Positions 22,333 through 27,204 of a DNA stretch of 27,204 nt are shown in pieces (within the stretch, counting starts at the first letter, position 1; each line of letters starts with the position of its first letter). The notes under the pieces were generated by a model that saw only the letters and a list, made by a program, of their open reading frames with translations, ran no database searches and was not told the DNA's origin. The translations under genes were made by a program, and so were the position numbers. Source of the DNA: Pseudomonadota bacterium (GTDB lineage Bacteria > Pseudomonadota > Alphaproteobacteria > Reyranellales > Reyranellaceae); NCBI GenBank assembly GCA_023436825.1, contig JAEZHS010000730.1, forward strand, positions 1 through 27,204, in the 5' to 3' direction.

Positions 22333-23925
22333 ATGGCCGATCCTGCCTGGTGGCGCCGCGCCGTCCTTTACCAGATCTACCCGCGCTCCTTTCAGGACGG
22401 CGATGGCGACGGCGTGGGCGACATCGCGGGCATCCGCCGGCGGCTCGACCAGCTGGTCGAGCTGGGTGTCGATGCGCTGTGGCTGTCGCCGGTCTTTCCC
22501 TCGCCGATGGCCGACTTCGGCTATGACGTGGCGGATTATTGCGATATCGATCCGCTGTTCGGCACCCTGGCCGACTTCGATGGCCTGCTGGCCGACGCGC
22601 ACGCACGCGGGCTCAAGGTCATCCTCGACTTGGTGGCCAACCACACGTCCGACCGGCATCGCTGGTTCCAGGAAAGCCGCGCTGCACCGAGCTCGGCCAA
22701 ACGCGACTGGTACATCTGGCGCGATCCGGCGCCCGGCGGCGGGCCGCCCAACAACTGGCTGTCGGAATTCGGTGGCGGGGCGTGGGAATTCGATGCCGCG
22801 AGCGGGCAATACTACCTCCACACCTTCCTCGCCTCGCAGCCCGACCTCAACTGGCGCAACCGCGAGATGCGCGAGGCCATGCACGAGGTCGTGCGCTTCT
22901 GGCTGAAGCGCGGTGTCGACGGCTTTCGCGCCGACGCCATCCGCCACCTGATCAAGGACGAGGCGTTTCGCGATAACCCCGCCAATCCCGCCTATCGCGA
23001 CGGCGATCCGCCGGATACGGCGGTATTGCCGCTCTACACGGCGGATCGGCCGGAGGCCCACGACGTCATCGCCGGGTTGCGCGGCGTGATCGACGCGTTT
23101 TCCGACCGCTTGCTGATCGGCGAGCTCAACCTGCCGTTCGAGAAGCTGGTGGCCTACTACGGCCGCGACCTCGGCGGCCTGCATCTGCCGTTCAACTTCG
23201 CTCTGCTGAGCGCGCCGTGGAAGGCGCGGCATCTCGCCGGCCTGATCGACCGTTATGACGCGGCCTTGCCCGAAGGCGGCTGGCCGAACTGGGTGCTGGG
23301 CAACCACGACAAGCCGCGCATCGCCTCACGGGTCGGCGACGCTCAGGCCAAGGTGGCCGCGATGCTGCTGCTGACCTTGCGCGGCATGCCGACGCTCTAT
23401 TACGGCGACGAGATCGGCATGCGGCAAGTCAAGGTTCCGCCGGACCGCGTGCGCGATCCCTACGAGCTGAACGTGCCGGGACTGGGGCTGGGTCGCGACG
23501 GCTGTCGCACGCCCATGCAATGGGACGCCTCGGACAAGGCGGGCTTCACCACGGGAGAGCCTTGGCTGCCGCTGGGCGACGATCACCGCCAGCTCAATCT
23601 CGAGAACCAGGGCGCCGACCGCACCTCGATCTTCAGCCTGCACAAGCGGCTGATCGGCCTGCGCCGCGCTCATCCGGCCCTCGCGCTGGGCGACTATCGG
23701 CCGATGGCCGCCGCCGGCGACCTGCTGCTCTACCAGCGCGCGCTCGGCAGCGAGCGCTTCGTCGTGGCGCTCAATCTCGGCGCCGAGCCCGTCGAGGTTG
23801 ACCTGGCCAAGGGCGAGGTACGCGGCCGTCTCGTCCTCTCCACCCACGGCGATCGTGACGGCGAGACCGTCGCGGATGCGTTAGCCCTGCGCGACAACGA
23901 GGGCGTCGTAGTCGAGCTGTCATGA
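22333..23925 (+). CDS. GH13 alpha-glucosidase
   Basis: A protein of 530 residues starting MADPAWWRRAVLYQIYPRSF. The four GH13 regions are all visible: DLVANH (99-104), GFRADA with nucleophile Asp201, GEL with acid/base Glu264, and NHD (324-326). The sequence is that of the oligo-1,6-glucosidase/alpha-glucosidase branch (GH13 subfamilies around 17/23/30), not a large amylase: no signal peptide and no carbohydrate-binding module. It releases glucose from short alpha-glucosides in the cytoplasm. It ends just before a strong hairpin. Confidence 0.92.
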   Translation: MADPAWWRRAVLYQIYPRSFQDGDGDGVGDIAGIRRRLDQLVELGVDALWLSPVFPSPMADFGYDVADYCDIDPLFGTLADFDGLLADAHARGLKVILDLVANHTSDRHRWFQESRAAPSSAKRDWYIWRDPAPGGGPPNNWLSEFGGGAWEFDAASGQYYLHTFLASQPDLNWRNREMREAMHEVVRFWLKRGVDGFRADAIRHLIKDEAFRDNPANPAYRDGDPPDTAVLPLYTADRPEAHDVIAGLRGVIDAFSDRLLIGELNLPFEKLVAYYGRDLGGLHLPFNFALLSAPWKARHLAGLIDRYDAALPEGGWPNWVLGNHDKPRIASRVGDAQAKVAAMLLLTLRGMPTLYYGDEIGMRQVKVPPDRVRDPYELNVPGLGLGRDGCRTPMQWDASDKAGFTTGEPWLPLGDDHRQLNLENQGADRTSIFSLHKRLIGLRRAHPALALGDYRPMAAAGDLLLYQRALGSERFVVALNLGAEPVEVDLAKGEVRGRLVLSTHGDRDGETVADALALRDNEGVVVELS

Positions 23926-23926
23926 T

Positions 23927-23963
23927 CTTCCGGACGGCGCGCGTCCCCGCGCGCTCCCGGAAG
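23927..23963. terminator. Bidirectional terminator between the GH13 gene and htpG
   Basis: CTTCCGG (23927-23933) pairs with CCGGAAG (23957-23963), and inside it GCGCGCG (23937-23943) pairs with CGCGCGC (23948-23954) around a 4-base loop. It fills the 39-bp gap between two convergent stop codons and should end both transcripts. Confidence 0.8.
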
Positions 23964-23964
23964 T

Positions 23965-25842
23965 CTATGAGCTCTTGCCGAGCCCGCGCACGACGAAGGC
24001 GTTGAGGCGGCGCGCGAAGGCTGCCGGATCGGCCGGCACCTCGCCATCGAGGATGTGCGCCTGGTCGAGCAGGAGACTGGCGAGCTCGACCGCCTCGTCG
24101 TTCGGCGCCGCGCCGATTGCCTTCACCAGGTCGTGGCGCATGTTGAGCTCGAGGATCGGCTTGGCGCCGCTGCCGCGGTTGGCGCGCGCCAGCAGGCGGT
24201 CGAGCTCGCGGTCGCGGCCCTGGGCGCCGGCGACCAGGCAGGCGGCACTCTCGGTCAGGCGCTGCGAGGCGCGCACGTCGGACACCCTGTCGCCCAGCGC
24301 CTCCTTCACCGCCTTCAGGATGGCTGCATCGTCGTCGCTCGAGGCCTTGTCCTCGGCCTTGGCCGTGCCGTCGAGCAGCGGGACCAGGCCGAAGTCGACA
24401 TCGCCCTGGCTCAACGAGCGCAGCGGCTTGCCGTCGAACTCCTGCGGCATGGCCGTCCAGAAAGCATCGATCGGATCGGTCAACAGCAGCACTTCCACGC
24501 CGCGGGCGCGCGCCGCCTCGAGCTTGGGATTGGACTTCAGGCGCTCGCCGCTCTCGCCCACGAGGTAGTAGATCTCGGGCTGGTTGGGCTTGAGATCGGC
24601 AACGTAGTCCTTGAGCGACCGCGGGCCGTCGCCGGCCGTGGTGGTGAAGCGTGCCAGAGCGAGAAGCTGGCTGCGTCGCTCATGGTCCTCGTACAGGCCT
24701 TCCTTGAGGACCGCACCGAAGGCGTTCCAGATCTTCGTCCAGGTCTCAGGGTCCTTGGTCGCGCAGCTCTCCAGCTCGCCGATCACGCGGCCGGTGAGGC
24801 CATTGCGGATCTGCGTCACCTGCGGGTTGTTCTGCAGCATCTCGCGCGAGAGGTTGAGCGGCAGGTCCTCGCTGTCGACCACGCCGCGCACGAAGCGCAG
24901 CCAGGGCGGCAGAAGTTCGGCATCGTCAGTGATGTAGACGCGCCGCACATAGAGTTTCACGCGGCCCTTGCGACCGGGATCCGCCAGATCGAAGGGCGGC
25001 GTGGTCGGCACGAACAGCAGCACGGCGTAAGCCTGCCGGCCTTCTACCTTGTAGTGCAGCGTGAGCGCCGGCTCGTCGAACGCCATGGCGATCGAGCGAT
25101 AGGCCTGAGTGTAGTCCTCCGCCTTCAGCTCGGACTTCGGCCGCTGCCACAATGCGCTGGCGGCGTTGACCTGCCGCGCCTCGCCCTTGTCGTCCAAAAG
25201 CTCGATGGGGAAGAGGATGTGCTCGGAGTAGGTGTGGATCACCCGTTCGAGCTCGAACGGCTGCAGGTAGCGCGCCGCGTCGTCCTTCAGGTGCAGGACG
25301 ATCTCGGTGCCGCGCGGCACGCGCGTCGCTTCCTCCGCGGTGGCGGGCCGCACGTCGAAGCCGGCGCCGCCCGCCGAGGTCCATACCCAGGCGTCCGATG
25401 CGCCGGCGCGCCGGCTGGTCACGGTGATACGGTCGGCCACCATGAAGGCCGAGTAGAAGCCCACGCCGAACTGGCCGATCAGGCCAAGCCCGTCCTTGGC
25501 GTCCTGCAATCCCTTGAGGAAGGCTTTCGTGCCGGACCGCGCCACGGTGCCGAGATTGTCCATGAGCTCCTGGCGATCCATGCCGATACCGGTGTCGGCA
25601 ATCCTCAGCGTCTTGGCGGTCGCATCCGGCTTGAGCTGGATGGCGAGCTTGTCGGCGCCGGCCAGCAGCGCGGGGTTGGAGATCGCCTCGTAGCGCAGCT
25701 TGTCCAAGGCGTCCGAGGCGTTGGAGATCAGCTCGCGCAGGAACACGTCGGTCTCGGAATAGACCGAGTGGACCATCAAGCTGAGAAGCTCGGCGACCTC
25801 CGCCTGGAACTGATGTGATTGTGTGCCTGCGTCAGCGTTCAT
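23965..25842 (-). CDS. htpG: Molecular chaperone HtpG (bacterial Hsp90)
   Basis: A protein of 625 residues, full length for the family. The N-terminal ATPase (GHKL) domain shows [20 protein letters not shown] (catalytic Glu37, Asn41), [11 protein letters not shown] and [18 protein letters not shown]. The middle domain has [20 protein letters not shown] and [10 protein letters not shown]. The C-terminal dimerisation domain is complete. It refolds and remodels client proteins. The upstream leader carries a 56-codon small gene and a heat-shock-type promoter. Confidence 0.97.
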   Translation of the reverse strand: MNADAGTQSHQFQAEVAELLSLMVHSVYSETDVFLRELISNASDALDKLRYEAISNPALLAGADKLAIQLKPDATAKTLRIADTGIGMDRQELMDNLGTVARSGTKAFLKGLQDAKDGLGLIGQFGVGFYSAFMVADRITVTSRRAGASDAWVWTSAGGAGFDVRPATAEEATRVPRGTEIVLHLKDDAARYLQPFELERVIHTYSEHILFPIELLDDKGEARQVNAASALWQRPKSELKAEDYTQAYRSIAMAFDEPALTLHYKVEGRQAYAVLLFVPTTPPFDLADPGRKGRVKLYVRRVYITDDAELLPPWLRFVRGVVDSEDLPLNLSREMLQNNPQVTQIRNGLTGRVIGELESCATKDPETWTKIWNAFGAVLKEGLYEDHERRSQLLALARFTTTAGDGPRSLKDYVADLKPNQPEIYYLVGESGERLKSNPKLEAARARGVEVLLLTDPIDAFWTAMPQEFDGKPLRSLSQGDVDFGLVPLLDGTAKAEDKASSDDDAAILKAVKEALGDRVSDVRASQRLTESAACLVAGAQGRDRELDRLLARANRGSGAKPILELNMRHDLVKAIGAAPNDEAVELASLLLDQAHILDGEVPADPAAFARRLNAFVVRGLGKSS

Positions 25843-25878
25843 CCGCGTCCGTCCATTGGGTTCGTATGGGCGAACCGG

Positions 25879-26049
25879 CTATAGCCCCGGAAAGACGCGC
25901 GGCCAAGGCAGCGGTGGCGGTGAAACGAACAGGGGCTCCTGCTCTTCCGCCGGCGGGTTGGGGATTGGCTGGCTTTTTTCGGCGGAATCAACCGGCGGGG
26001 CCTTCGGGAAGGCCGGTGGCTGGGGCTGCAGATCGCCAATTTGCATCAT
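25879..26049 (-). CDS. Small proline-rich protein encoded in the htpG leader
   Basis: A predicted protein of 56 residues starting MMQIGDLQPQPPAFPKAP and ending PLPWPRVFPGL; the stop is TAG 25879-25881. The start has a strong GGAGG (26055-26059, minus sense) 5 bp before the first ATG (26047-26049) and 8 bp before the second (26044-26046). It is rich in Pro and Glu, acidic, with no membrane segment. It ends 36 bp before the htpG start on the same strand, and a heat-shock-type promoter lies ~70 bp upstream. I recognise no family. An alternative is that this is a leader peptide that affects htpG expression. Expression is not shown. Confidence 0.55.
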   Translation of the reverse strand: MMQIGDLQPQPPAFPKAPPVDSAEKSQPIPNPPAEEQEPLFVSPPPLPWPRVFPGL

Positions 26050-26116
26050 CACGTCCTCCGTGGAGCAACATGCCGAGACAAATGTGCGGGCCCTTTGAAG
26101 GCGACCGCGGCGGTCG

Positions 26117-26144
26117 ATTTGGGAGCGCCCGGGGGAGTTTCAAG
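26117..26144 (-). promoter_or_regulatory. Sigma-32 (RpoH)-type heat-shock promoter for the htpG transcript
   Basis: Reading the minus strand, CCCCCTTGAAA (-35; CTTGAA at 26144-26139) is followed after 15 bases by CCCAAAT (26123-26117), close to the CTTGAA / CCCCATNT consensus. The TGA in CTTGAA is the queC stop codon, so the promoter overlaps the end of queC. Transcription would start near 26110, ~60 bases before the small ORF. Heat-shock control of htpG is expected in this group. Confidence 0.65.
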
Positions 26145-26853
26145 GGGGAAGCTGGGCCCGATAACACCTCCAGCCGTTGGCGCGCAGCCGGCAGGCGTCG
26201 CAGGCGCCGCAGCCCAGGCCCCAGTCGTGGCGGTGCGAGCGGTCGCCCAGGTAGCAGGTATGGGTCTCCTTGACGATCAGATCGACCAGCGCCTGCCCCC
26301 CGAGCTGGTCGGCCAGTCGCCAGGTATCCGCCTTGTCGATCCACATCAGCGGCGTCTCCAGCACCAGCCGCGCTTCCATGCCGAGGTTGATCGCGACCTG
26401 CAGCGCCTTGACCGTGTCGTCGCGGCAGTCCGGATAGCCTGAGAAATCCGTCTCGCAGACGCCGGCGACGACGTGCTTCAGGCCGCGCTGATAGGCGACG
26501 ATCGCGGCGAAGGTCAGGAAGACGAGGTTGCGCCCGGGCACGAAGGTCGCGGGCAGACCATCGGGCCGCGTGCCCATCGGCAGATCGGCCGTGAGCGCAC
26601 TGGTGCTGACGGCGCCCAATACGTCGAGCGACACCACGCGATCGGGCCCGAGCCGGTTCCGCCATTCGTCGGACAGGCGGGCGATGGCTCGACGCACCGG
26701 CTCGCGCACCTCCATCTCGACGGCGTGCCGTTGACCATAAGAGAAACCGACGGTCTCGACGCGTTCGTATCGGGAAAGCGCCCAGGCGAGGCAGGTGGTG
26801 GAGTCCTGACCTCCCGAAAAAAGGACCAGAGCCGAGGAAGGATCGAGGGTCAT
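26140..26853 (-). CDS. queC: 7-cyano-7-deazaguanine synthase QueC
   Basis: A protein of 237 residues. The PP-loop ATP-binding motif is [16 protein letters not shown] near the start, then [13 protein letters not shown] and [14 protein letters not shown]. The zinc-binding C-terminus has four cysteines (HTCYLGD and [15 protein letters not shown]). QueC makes preQ0 from carboxydeazaguanine, ATP and ammonia on the way to queuosine. It starts 3 bases after the stop of the enoyl-CoA hydratase gene, so translation is coupled. No queD, queE or queF lies in the window. Confidence 0.96.
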   Translation of the reverse strand: MTLDPSSALVLFSGGQDSTTCLAWALSRYERVETVGFSYGQRHAVEMEVREPVRRAIARLSDEWRNRLGPDRVVSLDVLGAVSTSALTADLPMGTRPDGLPATFVPGRNLVFLTFAAIVAYQRGLKHVVAGVCETDFSGYPDCRDDTVKALQVAINLGMEARLVLETPLMWIDKADTWRLADQLGGQALVDLIVKETHTCYLGDRSHRHDWGLGCGACDACRLRANGWRCYRAQLPP

Positions 26854-26856
26854 TTT

Positions 26857-27204
26857 TCACCAGTTCGGCGGACGCTTCTCGTTGAAGGCGTTGAGGCCTT
26901 CCTGCGCGTCGTCGGTCTCGATGATGTTGCAGATCGTCTCAACGACATTCTCGATGGCGCGGCGATATTCGAAATCGTTGGCGCGCATGAAGGAATCGCG
27001 CGCGAGCTGCATGACCAAGGGTGACTTGGCGGCGAAATCGCGGGCCATGCGGCGCGCTTCCTCCTTCACCTCGGCGGCAGGCACGACCTTGTTGACCAGC
27101 CCCATGGCGCACGCCTCCTCGGCGGACACGGGCTTGCCGCTGAACAGCAGCTCGAAGGCCTTGTGGCGGCCGATCTGGCGCGGCAGGTGGACGAAGTGCA
27201 TGGC
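26857..27204 (-). CDS. Enoyl-CoA hydratase/isomerase family protein, C-terminal part
   Basis: The frame is open to the right edge; the visible ~115 residues are the C-terminal third of a crotonase-fold enzyme. LPRQIGRHKAFELLFSGKPV, SAEEACAMGLVNKVVP and AAKSPLVMQLARDSF are the typical late helices, and the end is AQEGLNAFNEKRPPNW. The active-site glutamates lie in the missing part, so hydratase, isomerase or decarboxylase cannot be told apart. It is the upstream gene of the queC unit (3-bp gap), an unusual pairing of lipid and tRNA-modification functions. Confidence 0.88.
   Translation of the reverse strand, partial: AMHFVHLPRQIGRHKAFELLFSGKPVSAEEACAMGLVNKVVPAAEVKEEARRMARDFAAKSPLVMQLARDSFMRANDFEYRRAIENVVETICNIIETDDAQEGLNAFNEKRPPNW

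Noticed and set aside
21730..23307. A 525-codon minus-strand frame across the debranching and GH13 genes
   Set aside because: Antisense to two unambiguous glycosidase genes; Arg-rich at its end.
24055..25818. A 587-codon plus-strand frame antisense to htpG
   Set aside because: It is a shadow of a certain Hsp90 gene.
25823..26098. A plus-strand 91-codon frame over the htpG leader
   Set aside because: No ribosome binding site of note; it is antisense to the minus-strand ORF with a strong GGAGG and to the heat-shock promoter's transcript.
1..27204. tRNA genes, rRNA, CRISPR arrays, insertion sequences and prophage
   Set aside because: No cloverleaf, no regularly spaced direct repeats, no transposase or integrase motifs and no att-like duplications were seen; the search was by eye, so a short RNA gene could be missed.

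Overview
The window is GC-rich, densely packed bacterial chromosome. Gene content points to an alphaproteobacterium: Mo sulfite dehydrogenase with its cytochrome c, a YqjI-type PadR regulator beside DUF2218, a GT4/debranching/GH13 cluster, and GTCATCCCGA and TAGAGC intergenic palindromes. A Rhodospirillales/Hyphomicrobiales lineage such as Reyranella is my guess, not a demonstrated assignment. I see no phage, IS element, CRISPR array, rRNA or tRNA.

Layout. (A) 1-4747, membrane/lipid locus: the end of a membrane protein, a membrane-anchored protein resembling Fe(II)/2-oxoglutarate oxygenases (ATGA-coupled to it), an Mpo1-like membrane dioxygenase, then on the minus strand a membrane-anchored class III aminotransferase whose last residues come from an intergenic repeat, and divergent from it an E. 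coli-type phosphatidylserine decarboxylase. (B) 4862-7738: a His-rich PadR/YqjI-like metal-responsive regulator with a clear operator, a DUF2218 protein and a Baeyer-Villiger monooxygenase. (C) 7739-10308: a broken secreted-protein gene (DUF4114 C-terminus), a Gly-rich secreted-type protein and a TonB-family protein. (D) 10309-14200: an XRE-cupin regulator plus cupin enzyme, divergent from a sulfite dehydrogenase/cytochrome c/VOC operon, then two hypotheticals around a perfect 21-bp hairpin. (E) 14765-18899: a second, heavily damaged DUF4114 pseudogene, an AsmA-family protein, a Tat-exported beta-helix protein and a CopC-like protein. (F) 18998-23925: a three-gene carbohydrate operon (GT4, amylo-1,6-glucosidase type, GH13). 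(G) 23965-27204, minus strand: htpG preceded by a 56-codon small gene and a heat-shock-type promoter, then queC and the end of an enoyl-CoA hydratase gene.

Most worth following: the oxygenase + Mpo1-like pair, which could be a bacterial fatty-acid alpha-oxidation unit beside an aminotransferase/PSD pair; and the small ORF in the htpG leader downstream of a good sigma-32-like promoter that overlaps the queC stop codon.
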